A stretch of 64,000 nt of DNA from assembly GCF_041381155.1 (NCBI RefSeq), contig NC_091135.1:8609620-8673619 (forward strand), written 5' to 3'. Within the stretch, counting starts at the first letter, position 1. Each line of letters starts with the position of its first letter. Below are positions 38,254 through 50,791 of the stretch, one piece after another. The notes under the pieces were generated by a model. It did no database searches, had not been told where the DNA came from, and worked only from the letters and a program-made list of their open reading frames with translations. Made by a program: the position numbers and the translations under genes. Source of the DNA: Argopecten irradians. Lineage: Eukaryota; Mollusca; Bivalvia; Pectinida; Pectinidae.

Positions 38254-38712
38254 GCTGAAACCAACTAAATAATTTTCCATAGACCCCAATATTAAAGTTT
38301 GTTAAAGTTTTTTATGTATTATTTTTAAAGCAAACTGAATATTAGTTAGCTACTGTGTTCTATAATTAAAGTCTAGGTTCTCAGACAACAACTAGATAGA
38401 AAAAGTTTGGGTCCTTCAGCTCAAATTCCAACCAGGGTAGCCATTTTGAAATAAGGTGCATTTTGCACTGAAGATCCTGAAATGCTAATGTTTTGTACCT
38501 ATCCATTATCAAAATTTTGAACCTTAATTTCAATTTGGATTTCCAAATTCATATTTTTGTTATCCAGGAATAATTACCTGTCAGAAAACATTTTTAATTT
38601 TGAAATTTATAGTTAACAAGCCAATAAGGGACCGGGTAAAATTTCTATTCTTGGCGCAATCTTGTATACACAGGGACGTTTCGAAGGTCTTTATTCGTTT
38701 ACTTGGTTGTTC
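38254..38712. mobile_element. TA-type MITE, older copy (duplication 3)
   Basis: Counterpart of 18378-18828 with several small insertions. Confidence 0.7.
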
Positions 38713-39229
38713 CATGAAGGGAAAGGTTGATCGCCATGGTGACCATGTGCTAACCATCAGTATTAAACTCTTTTGTCAATATATATTCAAGATGAGTAAC
38801 TCGATTGGTCTGATAAATCATCCAATTTTTGTGTAAAAGAGTTTGTGAAATAACGGTTGAAGTTTTGCGGCTGACATTAGTCTCGATTGAATGACAGATA
38901 ACGTGTCTTTAATGTGCCATATAGTTCACCATATACCGTAATGTAGAATTGTTGGAATATTCAATGAAACATCGAGAAATTGTTTTTGGTTTGTCGGGCA
39001 CTCATTTGTAAGGTGCATAACACGACATGACTCTAGTGGAAAACTTCACTACGAGTAGATGTCAACGCCAGTCCTTCCAGAATCAGATTAAATGCCAACA
39101 AAGTAATACAATTGAACATACGCAGATTTAAAGCAAATTCAAAACAAATATTATAAATTCTTATTGAAACATCGAACCCACTCATATTTGACTTACAAGA
39201 AATTATGTGAAAAGAAACCACCAATCTCC

Positions 39230-40095
39230 GACAATTCACAGTCTACAATAATAGTCCAACAACTTGAGGTAGGGCATTAGATGCTAAATCGGCGGGCGTA
39301 CATACACACGTCCCTAATATACACATACAACTCAATACCACAATACAGGTTGTTGCCATTAGTGCAACTCTTCACAGACGATTCATTGTCTGTTCTATTT
39401 ATCTACCTTTAAAATAACATTTTTTGTTGTGAATGTACAAAACAACATTGTATCGGATCTTCCAGTGCCGTTCATCTTTATGAGCGACTACAATGGATAC
39501 AACAGTTTTCTGGGGTTCACCGATCACTGACGATATATGTAGACGCATTGAAAAGTTCATTTATAAAATCAAACTTAAGTCTGTTCATCGCCTCTGCCCC
39601 ATCCTGCCTCTGGTTCGCTTACTCAACTTGACCTAACGTTGTGCCACTCAGTTACTAGATAATAATTGGTAGGGTCAAAACAATGATTAGGTGGAAGCTA
39701 GTATTGTGGGTTCTATTACCAACACTTACGCCGCCAAACAGTTCATCGATGAGAAGTGATAAATTTAAGAAAACCCTTTAGTTATGACCGATTAAAATCT
39801 TTCACATGTGCGCTTGATTTCAATCACACACAAACAAGGTATTCTTTAAATCCGAGTCAAAAACACATGAATATTTTCATTAGGGCTGCAAGAAACTGCA
39901 TTGAAGGCCTCGGGAAATTAAACGTTTCAATCAGCTGGCCCAGATGATATTCCCTTCTAGTACTTAGACAATTATCAAGATTCACGTTGCCTATATTATA
40001 TATATTCGAATCAAACAAATTTATGGGATAAAGGGTCAATCATTATACCTATTCTGTTCTAAGCCTGGGAAGGATGATAACTGTAACTTCCTATG
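39230..40095 (+). mobile_element. Decayed LINE (Jockey-like), duplication 3 copy
   Basis: Counterpart of 19340-20175, recognisable by the same endonuclease and RT-entry words, with extra small insertions. Confidence 0.58.
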
Positions 40096-40169
40096 TTCGC
40101 TCACGTCTTAACTTTTCTATCGAATATAATTATATGAAGTCGCGTTTGTACAGCATTTTTGAATATCAC

Positions 40170-40585
40170 TTCTAATAGCAATCACTTTGATTTTGCAGTG
40201 TTTTCTTGTTAGATAAGCTTACTGCACAAACTTACAAGTTGCAAACACGTTTCTTGATCATTTGTTTAATCACTGATTCACAGTAAAATGAATATGTATG
40301 TACACAATTTACATAAACATATCGATGTCAAAGCAATAATGATATGAACGATAACTATGATATTAATGTTTATCATGTCATTATAATTGAACATCCCCAC
40401 CTATCAATTATCAGTAACACTCATTAGTTAAAAGAACTAACAAATGGTCTTTGAAATCCATACCCTAGGAGTCCTGCAACCAGGTCACAATATTGTTCCA
40501 ATTCACAATATTGTTCCAATTCCATATGAAATGGTTTTTTTTTTATCCTCAGTTTTGACAACACATGCTGGTAATTTCAATACCA
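40170..40585. other. 3' flank of the MRH gene
   Basis: AT-rich. It holds a small direct repeat of CACAATATTGTTCCAATT (about 40486-40521). No gene seen. Confidence 0.5.
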
Positions 40586-43500
40586 CTATATTCTATCATA
40601 AACTGTCGTTTTCCTTCCACATGTGAACACGAATCTAAAACCATCCTGAAAGAAATGAATATTTCTTTGTTTATGAAAAGTTTAAATTTTGCACTTGAGC
40701 AAAGTAAAGTATATTTATTTGTAAAATCAAAATTTTCTGACAATTGAAGAAACGTATTTGAAATGCAGCGCACATTTATTCAACAAAAATAAGAATTTGT
40801 AAAGTTGATTGAAAATTGTAAAGGGAAATAAATTTGAGAGCCATTTATTTTGCATAACTATTTACAAAAACATTGCGTATAGAAATACTTTTCTAGCTCT
40901 AAATTATGCATAACATGAAAACAAATTAATGAATATTCATCTCTTAAATTACTGATCAATATTCATTGTTTTCATTCATTGATTTATAAATATAAACATA
41001 ATATTCTTACTTTAACTAGCCCTGGCATTGCTATCCAAAGCGACGCATTAGGCAGCCTTTCTATACCAATGTGCTTCCTATAGAAGATGTTTATCGACAT
41101 ACCCAAAGCTAAATATACAAAGGCTATGACAAAAATACTGAAACAGAAACACCATAATTACAGTTTTGTTAGCCATTTACGAAAGTCGAAGGCGAAACAA
41201 TGATAGCCTGCATTAAAATCCATTTTCGAAAATCGTAGTAAGAACATGTAAGATATATTGGCAACTGGTCTATTGCAAGTTAATATTTACAAGCACATGA
41301 ACACATTGGAAAATATAAAAAAAAATGTATTCGACAAAATACATTGACGAGCATTGAAACATTTTACCGTATGTTCTTCATTAATATAAGTTTGCTTTGT
41401 TTTCATAGTAAATCATACATTCTAATTAGCTAAATTTCGCATCAATAACCCTAACAAAAATCGCAAAAAAAAAGTTATCCTGGCGCAACAATATATCGAC
41501 CGGGACAATTATAACGCCGTTACTGCAGGACAGAAATTAGAAAATAGTAAAATAAATGCCTAAGTATACGTGATAAGAAAAGCGATGAATGTTGGCAGGT
41601 TTTGAGAATTTGCGTAAATGTCTACTTGTTGACATGACTTTATCTGAGACTTGATAAATTTATCATTCCATATACATGTATATAGATAGTCAAAGGTTGG
41701 AATATACCCCCTGTTTCTCTTGTATCAAATTTTAAAACATTAAACATAATTAACCAGGCGTTATTGGTGATATTAAATTCACTCATAACTCATGTTACCA
41801 TGTTATATCATTTACAATAGAAACGTATAGATACATTACATGTTACTTACGCTATACATATTATGGAACCTGCAGATATACCGCCGCCACCCTTAGAAGA
41901 ACCTGGGCTTGTAGGACAAGCATATCTACTGTTTAGTCCGAAATACTGAATGTAAAAGTGATAAAACAAAAACATATTTAGATATTTATTTTTTCAAAAT
42001 GGAAACAATATAATGGAGATTCGCAATAAAATAAAGTGTCTTTCCATACAGACGAAACATGGGAGAGTAAACACAAAAAAACCCAAAAAACACGGGTACG
42101 GACTACAACGCCGACGCCTGGTAAATTCTAACTATTAAAACAGAAACAGACGAATCAGTATTTTACTTCAGTAACAAAAGTTACTTACTTCTTAGCTATT
42201 ACCATAATTCAAACTTTTGAGCTTCTGTTTTACTTCAGAGTAAAAGTACATTATTGTGTAATTAAAATTGCATCTCGCAAATCAATCTATGACACCTATG
42301 TTCTATATGTGTTATTTAAATTTATATATATACACGATTAAACAATTTATTGTCTAAATGGTAAATGCTGTGTATGCTTTGTCGGCGATGTGCCGTGTTT
42401 GATAATAATGACTGGAAACGAATGCATCATAAGGGTTTAACAACTAGGTGTGATATCAATTAAAACTGTACACAGTAGTTGTCTTGGTGTAAAAAATGAA
42501 ATGAAGTTTATATTTATTCTATTGAAATGATTTGAACCCATATGCTGGTTGCACAGTCTGTAACCAGCTTACGTGTGTGTGTGTGTGTGTGTATGTTTGA
42601 TAGTGGATACACTTACGTAATCTGGACTAGAAGGATCGGGTTGTGGTCCCTGCGCTGTCAGTGCACCGTCCTGTGATTGGTCACATGAGAGGAGGATGTG
42701 GGAGTTACTGTAACAAACACAGGTTAAATATTATCCAAAATGTACAAGTTATATAGATTTCATTCAATTCTTTTATTGGTTTTTGGTCAATGGCCCATCA
42801 CGACAAAAGTAATTACACGTATACATATTGTGCAAAACATGCAGTATAACAAAAATAACAATTTAAATTACAAAAATAGTTATCTTATTAATAATAAATA
42901 CAGAAAGAGAGTCATCATTTGATGTTATAAATTTGTACAAATATTGATATATTTTAATGACTACTTACAAAAAATAGAATACAATATATATCAGCTTTAA
43001 CTTAAAGGCGATGCTTCCGATCAGAGGAATGATGAAAATAGACAAGACAACATATTAATATTTTTTATATCATCACATATCGCGTTTACAAGAAACAATT
43101 TCCATTAAAAGGAAACTAATCCACTATTCTGAAGCATCACATATGCCGCTGAAAGTGTTGATTTAATGCCAATGGCTTGTAGAGTAAATGACTCTAGATA
43201 CATTCGTGTCTCGTGCTGCATCGTTAGGAAAAGTCATTCTTCAAACCTAACGTTATCGACACATGCCGTACCTACATGTATTAGGTAAAATCCTGCACAA
43301 AACACAATTCGAAGATGTAGTCTCTTTGATTATCCGCCAAACGCTATGGCATTGTGGAATATTGATGTGTACTGATTATAATTCCATGATTTTATCAGAC
43401 ATTCCAAATAAAGGCCTGGATATGTATGATTAGTGATTGAAGATTGCAAATTTCAAGCACACGTGATGTCAAATGATGATGTCCATTAATCAAATATCAC

Positions 43501-46500
43501 TGTCCCATGTGGAGTTTACTTGGTCGATAAGTTGACCACCCCAACAATTATCGACAGATGTAGATAATAGGGGTATAAATCTATATTGCATACAGTACCA
43601 CAGAGGGATGAATCAATGACCTGATGTAGCGGTGTGTACAGGTATATAACATTATTACAAGGAGCGGTATTTACATAGTAAATTATCATTCAGTAATATA
43701 CTGACATATCTGAACCAATCGACCCCACCAAGCTGACCTAGTGCATGACCATGATATAGGCAAATATTAAATACACAATCACCTAATTTTTGGATATATT
43801 TAATTTATCTTTATACTATAAATATTTAAAGATGCTCCATCGCCGACAAAGCATAAACGATATTCATCATTTGAACAATAATTGGTGTTAAATCGTGTAT
43901 TTATATGTTTAATTAACAAAAAAATACTATAAAAAATAATTCATGTTGCCTTTGATGCATGCGCAATCAGGACTTCATTCCATGTAGGATATAATGCCAT
44001 GGAATTTTTTCGGGATGCAATTAATTATTTTTTATATTTTTAACTTAAAGTAAAATTAGAAGCTCAAACTTTTCAATGGTGGTAATGGTATAAAGTAAGT
44101 AACTTTTGGGACTGATGAAAGATACTTATCATCTGTTCCTATTTTTGATAGTGAAAAAATAAACCATTTGTCAGCGGTGGAGCATCTTTAATATATAATA
44201 AATAAATATGATAAAATAATAGAATAAATAGATGATCTAACATTAGTGGCTATGTGATATATAATTTATCAAACGAGTTCAATAATTTGATATGCCACGA
44301 GCCTTTCGGCGAGTTGCATATGCTATTCCTTTAACGAGTTTGTTAAATTTCATATCGCATACATGTAGTCAGGAGTACAATATTCTATTGATCACATAAC
44401 TTTTAATAATAGAAAATATAACTTAAACTTCAAATGTCGTTACTATTAAAAACAGTAGAAATCCGGCTCGGATTTGACGTTTCTGCCTACTAAAACATTC
44501 ATGCGACATCATATTTATGACGTTAAAATTACATATGACTTCATAATAGAGAAATTACTCATGTGTCTTACGATATTTTTAACATGGCTGAACGGACCAG
44601 TTATGTGTTAAATTTTAATATCGCTTGGAGAAGATGCCATCTCCTATTTGATGCTAATCCGCGTATTTCTCAATTTCTGACATGAACAAGCTACATGGTT
44701 ATCATACTTATCACCATTTCTATTTTATTTGTGAGTATTTAAATTCGCGGAAATCAACTCCACTTTGTATATAACAAAATTGAATTACCGCAAATAAAAA
44801 AATCTGTACAGTAACTGATTTAATTTATGAAACAATTATAGGCAATGACATTTTAATTACATGTAGCTTCTAAATGAATATCCTGTGTATCCTATATAAA
44901 ATATAAAATGTGGGAGTCATGTATTTAAGCTACAAACACCTACCGTTGTACTGTTGGTGTACCAGCTTGTGTATATTGATATGATATCGTCACTGCTCCT
45001 AAATCGTCAGTTGTATAAGATACAGAGTCAGTGGTTCCCAGATTGAAGTATTCCGCGTTAGGTAGATTTTGATGTATATTGCAAACCTGAAATTTCAAAG
45101 GAAATATAAAGCCAACAGTTCCACAATTACAAGACACAACACGAATATACGGCAGCCTCCCAAAACACGCACTGTACACCATATAACACGCCAAACATCG
45201 AAGACCGTCCTTAAATGGCCCTTGCTGTAAATTGGACGATAATTTGAAGGAATCAAGAAAGTATGTGGCATAGAAGAAAGAAAGAGAAAGAGTGAAAGTT
45301 CTAAATATGTTTCCAAATGGCATTGAAACGAATATCACCGATTTGTTTATAGTAACGTTTAACCAATCAAGCTTAAAGACATACTATTCCTTTCTACAAC
45401 GTCGTTATATTGCACGCATTATTACTAATAAGCAGTTGACTCATAGACACTCTATATACGATAATGTATAATAAGTAAGTACGTATTCTCTATCAGCTAA
45501 GACCAAGAAATACATCTGTTTAGGGTTACATTGGCAAAAAAATAGGGTCGATAGGTCGAGATTTTTTAGTGTCTTTCACTCTAAAATAATTGCCGTAACC
45601 GGAGTCTGAGATCGAAATCCCTACTTTTCATTTTTTGTAGAAAAGTGGAAAAAACAGGGTCTTGAGAAAAAAAAAGTATGGTCGGTCGGGTAAACCTAAA
45701 CAGAATTTTGTTTTTGTTTGGCCTAATAATCAAAATAAAAGATATATAGACTAAATGCCGTAATCTAGCGTGTTTGTATCATGTTAAAACGATTTGTAGT
45801 AATGCAAAGGGAACATGTAGGATAAAACCTGCACAATATTTTGCTTTCACGAAAGTTTTTCAAACAGCACCTAATGGTTGTGTGTGTATTAACAAACATA
45901 AAATAGATAAATATTCTCTGATTTTGCGGAGTCTAGGTTTTGATGGAAAAGTACAAACAGGTTTGTTTCTGGAAATATCGAGATGAAAAGTATTCATGAA
46001 AAATGGTTTACATACCGCTACGTTTTGACAATTATCTGGTCCTTCCGAGAAGTCAGCACAAGGATTCCACGAGTAAAGCTCACTTGTAGAAGCTCCTGGA
46101 ATATCCATGAAACTAGAAAAGGAGAAATGCTGAATAACATATATTAATGTATTTGGTTGTAACTTTTCATTCAAACGACTTCTTTTCAATAACCGAAAGG
46201 CCCAGGGTACTGATATTTGGCCTGTAGCATGCTGGGATGAAGGGCTACCAAGTTTGTCCAAATGAATGACATTGACCTTCATTCAAGGTTACAGGGGTCA
46301 AGAAGACTAAAATCTTTAAACGCCTTCTTCTCTAAACCCTGATAGCCCAGGGTACTGATATTGGGCCTGTAGCAAGCTGGGATGAAGGGCTATCGGGTTT
46401 GTTCAAATGACCTTGACGTTTATTTAAGGTCACAGGGGTCAAATAGGCTAAAATCCTGTAAACAACATTTTGTGAATAACGAAGAGGCCAAGAGAACTGA

Positions 46501-47282
46501 TATTAGGCCCGTGACATGCTGGGATGAAGGTTTTGAAAGATGAAAGTTTGTTCAAATGAATTACCCTGATCTTCTTTCAAGGTGACAGGGGTCAAAAAGG
46601 CTAAAATCTTTGAACGACTTCTTGTGAATAACTAAGAGGGCCTAGATACTTGATATTGGGCATATGACATGCTGGGATTCAATCAAAGTCACAGGGTTGT
46701 CAAATAGGCTAAAATCTTTAAACGACTATGTTTTATTGTGTTAATAGTCAGATAACCGTCAAGGCCCATGGGCCTCTTGTTCAAAATTTGAGGTCTTTAT
46801 ACAGGTGAAAATGGAATAGCGTTTAAAGATATATACATTAACAGTCTACATTACTGCTAAATCAATGGGGCGCACTACTTTAAACAATTCAACGGTATGG
46901 TAAAGAACAGTAACATTCAGAAAAATCATGTGATTAAAAGGTTGAATTCATCTATATAGAATACTGTTACATGTACAAAGGCTCGTCAATAATTCATCGA
47001 TAACTAAATAATTTTATAGAAAAAGTAACAAAGTATTTAGAAAAAAATATTAACATCTTTAACGAGACGTTATACCATTTTTAAACCTGATGAAAATACT
47101 TACGTCGGGTTGTTCACATCTGTGCTGGACAAAGGAGTTAAATCAATTATTTGTCCATCCGAAAACTGACACGAGCATGGCCCTGTTTTAACACAATCAA
47201 AAGCCGTGATGGATTTTGTCAACACCAACAACACGGAAATCAATGTTAAAGAACACTTTCCAAACGCACTCGAGCAAGGCAT
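40586..47282 (-). CDS. MRH-type type I membrane protein, M6P receptor/Atg27-like (263 aa)
   Basis: Seven exons, all with consensus sites and compatible phases: 47104-47282, 46016-46112, 44944-45086, 42617-42707, 41851-41945, 41011-41137 and 40586-40645 (792 nt with stop). Residues 1-27 form a signal peptide (LTLISVLLVLTKSITA). The luminal part has cysteines at about 30, 36, 38, 78, 88, 94, 148 and 180, with GPCSCQFSDGQIIDLTPLS, typical of the mannose-6-phosphate-receptor-homology fold. YFGLNSRYACP and a Gly-rich stretch precede a membrane segment at about 197-221. The short cytoplasmic tail has GIERLPNASLW and LVKDGFRFVFTC, resembling the PN-x-FW and LVKDG motifs of cation-dependent M6P receptor and Atg27 proteins. 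By family it would cycle between Golgi and endosomes as a cargo receptor or sorting protein. Sugar binding is not shown; the critical sugar-contact residues were not verified. Confidence 0.85.
42150..42400. mobile_element. Degraded inverted relative of the TTAA MITE
   Basis: In an intron of the MRH gene. In reverse complement it shares the AGAAGCTCAAA, GTAATGG and GTAAGTAACTTTTG words and the end word CGCCGACAAAGC with the element at 43830-44186. Confidence 0.55.
42571..42594. repeat. (GT)n microsatellite
   Basis: About eleven GT pairs in an intron of the MRH gene. Confidence 0.85.
43830..44186. mobile_element. TTAA-flanked MITE (357 bp)
   Basis: The ends are AGATGCTCCATCGCCGACA and the complement of AGATGCTCCACCGCTGACA. 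TTAA lies on both sides (43826-43829 and 44187-44190), as for piggyBac-type insertion. It has no transposase and sits in an intron of the MRH gene. Confidence 0.78.
44245..44620. mobile_element. Foldback-type repeat, shorter copy
   Basis: Shares with 58862-59585 the ATTTGATATGCCACGAGCC and GGCGAGT core, the GACGTCAT/TGACGTT-rich middle and the CCAGTTATGTG end. It lacks part of the middle. It lies in an intron of the MRH gene. Confidence 0.65.
45516..45703. mobile_element. 188-bp MITE-like repeat
   Basis: Begins CTGTTTAGGGTTACATTGG and ends GGTAAACCTAAACAG, an inverted pair. The core words TAGTGTCTTTCACTCTAAA and GTCGGTCGGGTAA recur at 62775-62958. Confidence 0.7.
46180..46790. repeat. Diverged ~145-bp tandem repeats of a bivalve dispersed element
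   Basis: Four copies, in intron 1 of the MRH gene, carry CCCAGGGTACTGATATT, a GCATGCTGGGATGAAGG-like word, TTCAAGGTTACAGGGGTCA and GGCTAAAATCTTTAAACGAC. The block closes with AAGGCCCATGGGCCTCTTG. A tandem core with such an end resembles the Pearl-type/rolling-circle-related non-autonomous elements reported in bivalves; this assignment is from memory. Confidence 0.6.
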
Positions 47283-47289
47283 CGTCGAC

Positions 47290-48110
47290 CTTTGTTACTT
47301 TTTGGATTAATACTAAATATTGACACCCAGGACCATCTCTGATTCGTCTTACTGACTGTTTAGTGTCATATGATTTGTTATCGATGTACTCACTCCCACA
47401 ACCGATATAGCTAGAGCAATGGTTGACGATTAAATATATCCACTCAGTATTCACTACAGTGGGGTTTATTATCAGTAAGTAAACGACATGTAAAGGCGTG
47501 TTTACATGTACTTACTGTTGAGGTAAGTCGTGTCATCATTCAATTTTCATGTTGCTATTTATCAGATAAAATATAACTTAAATTATTTTGATCGTCATGT
47601 TTCTTTGTTTATTTCTTCTACTGCCGTACATTCTGCCCGATAACTACTGCCGTATAAACTTTATCCGTCATTTACGATTCACGTGTATATATTCCACATT
47701 TAAAGTAACGTCCTATTAAAAGACTTCGACCTTAAGCCTTTCGTTGATAAAAACCTCATTAAAATCCGCAAAAACGTGACGTCACATTCACCGGAATGAC
47801 GTCATTTTTTTCTTGGTTTATGCCAGTGATATTACATTCTGAATTTAAAAAAACAGGATTACTGGAACTGTTTACAAAGGCGCTCTATATAGTTCCCATG
47901 GCAATAAATTGGATTACACTGTCATTCAGGTACATTTCCCTGCGCAACAAAGTAGCGTCTTTGTGCATTAAATAAATTCCATAGATGGACATCATGTATT
48001 TCTAATGTATGGAATTCTTCAACACGGAATGTTGGTTGCATATTTTCTAATACGTAAAATGTACTTCCCAATGATTCAATGAATCAAATACAACTCAATT
48101 GCGTATGAAA
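47290..48110. other. Upstream region of the MRH gene
   Basis: Any promoter of the minus-strand gene lies here. No clear TATA was chosen. Two TGACGTCA-like words (47778-47785 and 47799-47806) are CRE-like sites. No other gene seen. Confidence 0.4.
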
Positions 48111-48164
48111 CGTGACAGATGTGATTAAGTTTGTTAATACGTACCAGTCCTTTGTTCTCCATCA

Positions 48165-48222
48165 TCGTCTTAATCATCATCAACACACATTATCATCATC
48201 ACATCATCATCATCATCCTTGT

Positions 48223-48261
<39 letters not shown>

Positions 48262-48430
48262 TCATCAAACATCATTATATCTTCATCCGCATCATTGTCA
48301 TGATCATAATCATCAAAAAGAACATCATCATCATCAACTATATGTAGTTATACTCAAAAATTAGTCACATTATCTTCATCTACATAAACAACATCATCAT
48401 CAAATCAATTATCATCTTCATCATCATCAG
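48165..48430. repeat. (ATC)n microsatellite
   Basis: Long runs of CATCAT, purest at about 48228-48261. The His- or Ile-rich frames it creates are not genes. Confidence 0.95.
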
Positions 48431-48534
48431 CCATATTCATTGTTTTTTTATTTGACATACACAACTCTATACTACCACATCCACACACCGATTCAAAAAC
48501 ATACATTCAATAATATATATACAAAAGAGAGAAG

Positions 48535-48538
<4 letters not shown>

Positions 48539-48624
<86 letters not shown>

Positions 48625-48641
48625 GAGAGAGAGAGAGAGAT
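48539..48641. repeat. (GA)n microsatellite, ~100 bp
   Basis: Uninterrupted GA pairs except one GGG near 48613. The Arg-Glu frame it creates is not a gene. Confidence 0.97.
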
Positions 48642-48757
48642 AATGATTATATTATAGATTCTATAGCTGGAGGTTGCAGTTATGTAAACTTTTGTATAAA
48701 TACTTAATGAAGTGTGTTAAAATAATTTTGTAATAAAGTATATTTTATCTCATACTG

Positions 48758-49175
48758 TCAGGGATTTAGTGAAGTTTCTATAAGTTTAATCCATTTTTTC
48801 CAATTACGGTTAAATTTTTCTATGTATTTATTACCTTTACCAATACTTATATATTTCTGTATATCGTCATTTTCCTTTAGATTTTAATGATGCTACAGAC
48901 AGGTTTTGTTGAAGACACCTAGATCTATAAATGTACTGTTTCATGATTAGTAAAATCAGATTATCAATTATTGAAGGAAAAAGGAATTAGTAATGCATCA
49001 AGTAAAAATTCAAAGTGTTCAAAAAAAGTTGTACTTCGCTGCATTCCCAAAATAAATGTGTTATTGTTTCTATCTCTGTCTTACAGAAAAAGCAGTGTGG
49101 ATTTTCAGATAAACCAATTTTAAATAAATATGAGTTTGTTGTAAGGATAAACGATAAACGATCTCTTTAGAGATT
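48758..49175 (-). mobile_element. LINE 3' end (RT zinc-binding domain), decayed
   Basis: The minus strand encodes NPHCFFCKTEIETITHLFWE, the CxxC...HxxxxC motif of the zinc-binding domain found after the reverse transcriptase in L1/Tx1-like LINEs. Closer to the end it reads NRNWKKWIKLIETSLNP then stop, a usual C-terminal tail. Only this end is present and the two parts are separated by decayed sequence. Confidence 0.72.
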
Positions 49176-49221
49176 TATGTTTATTACACATTACGATGAA
49201 ATTATTTATTACATAATTTGT

Positions 49222-49900
49222 TTACACTGATCTATATATGACGAAATACAATATTTACAACTATTATCCCGACTGTTCAATAAAACCTTGTTATATTACA
49301 CAGTTCGAAGTTATATTGCACGCTTCCATGGAAACGTTTTATTGCACGGCTCTAGATGTTATATTGCACGGCTTTAGGAACACCTCGTTGTTGTTGTTGT
49401 TTAGTTTTGTAGAAATATTCCGAGGAATCGCGCGTAACAGTAAGTTACGTTATTATGACGTCACAAAGGCTCACGCTCAATTTCGCGCTAGCTTTATAAA
49501 TCTCAAACCAGACACGCCATGCAAACGTTTATCGAGTAGAGGACTGACACGGCGAATGTATTTGATTAAAAGGCTGCATGCAGGTCAAATAATGTTAAAG
49601 AAGACAATAAGACATCCAAACCGGAGTTACAATGTGACGTACGTGGATTATACGTCAATCTTCAATATGACTTGAAGCTTCTCCGTACGGTACGGTGCTG
49701 ATGATTTTGTTAAGTGATTGTCTTATTATTTTATAAAAATATTCAACAAAAAAGCTGGTGATTATGTAATAAAACAAATATTTCATGGGTTACTGTGCTC
49801 TAGTTCATAATATTTACCCCTCGGTGGTGGTAATCAACAAATATTATATTGCACGAGGCCGAAATTTGTTGTTTACCACCACCTCGATTTAGATGAATCT
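49222..49900. repeat. Non-coding repeat with TTATATTGCACG words and a hairpin
   Basis: GTTATATTGCACG-like words recur at about 49309, 49335, 49357 and 49847. A hairpin joins CGGTGGTGGTAATCAACAAAT (about 49819) with its near-complement ending ACCACCACCTCG (about 49886). The 145-codon frame at 49238-49675 spans these words, has no domain or signal peptide, and is not called. Confidence 0.45.
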
Positions 49901-50700
49901 CGATGTAGATTTAACCTACATTACAGTCAAATTCCCTCCGAATGGAATATGATTGATTTCAAAGTATGTTTCACTATCGATTGTTGTACTACCGTGCTAC
50001 ATCTATATGTATTATGTAATATACATTTTATATGCAAACTTAAAGACGCATTGTGATGGTAATTTTCATAATTAAATTAGAATTTAGACAGTTCTTTTTT
50101 CACATATCTTATGATGTATCTATGAATTATCTTTAAGATCAACAAATTTAAAAAAAAAAAAAATTGCAACAAAAGATTTTTGCGAGGAATATTGAAGGAG
50201 GACCAATGTACTCTATTGTACTTCAAAGCGATAGTGTATACTGTTTCAAGTCAAGTAGAAATCTGACCTTAAAATTCAGACAGACCGAATACTTATAATT
50301 ATCCCGCCTCAGAGAAGTATCTTGTATTCCTATTGGTTAAAATGACGTCACGTGATATCCAAGATTAAAATAATCGTATCAGGTTAGTAGAGATCGTATC
50401 AGGTTTAGACGATAGAGTTATCGTTCTTTGCCCATAACGTCATTAGCAACACGCGATGACGGCACTCAAAGAGATGAAAACAAAATGTTTGAATAATAGC
50501 GCTGATGACCACATTCAAAGCAAACCGAAATCGGCAACACTTATTTAGGATTAAACTTAACAGAAATGAACCATGACAACCCATTCGAATAATTCAATGA
50601 GGTGAAAATTGCTTAAGCTTTGAATTGTTTTGGTTTCCATACTCAGTACATAATGCATTTTGCAGTAACTAAATGGAAAGGGTCTTCAACGAGATAAATT
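49900..50700. other. Intergenic, no gene seen
   Basis: AT-rich. A twice-repeated word, ATCGTATCAGGTT, is at 50373 and 50393. Confidence 0.45.
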
Positions 50701-50701
50701 C

Positions 50702-50791
50702 GTTACACAGTTTTTTAGTGACCTAATACGGAAAAATATTGGGTTTAGACCCAATATTTTTCCATATTAGGTCACTAACAAACTGTGTAAC
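50702..50791. repeat. ~43-bp-arm near-perfect hairpin
   Basis: The arm beginning GTTACACAGTTTTTTAGTGA is mirrored by an arm ending TCACTAACAAACTGTGTAAC, with a few mismatches and a loop of about 6 bases around TTTAGA. It is likely a snap-back insertion or a minimal foldback element. Confidence 0.85.

Larger units (their letters stand above)
34536..40170 (+). repeat. Segmental duplication, copy 3 (partial, 5.6 kb, insertion-rich)
   Basis: Corresponds to about 15018-20215 of copy 1. From 34290 to about 36350 it is full of small insertions and substitutions against copies 1 and 2, then changes abruptly to near identity at about 36360, then carries scattered single-base insertions to the end. 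Similarity stops near 40170, before the second half of the unit. Confidence 0.82.

Noticed and set aside
48112-48643. His-rich, Ile-rich and Arg-Glu-rich frames
   Set aside because: Translations of the (ATC)n and (GA)n microsatellites.
49238-49675. 145-codon plus-strand frame
   Set aside because: Overlaps repeated TTATATTGCACG words, has no domain, signal peptide or promoter.
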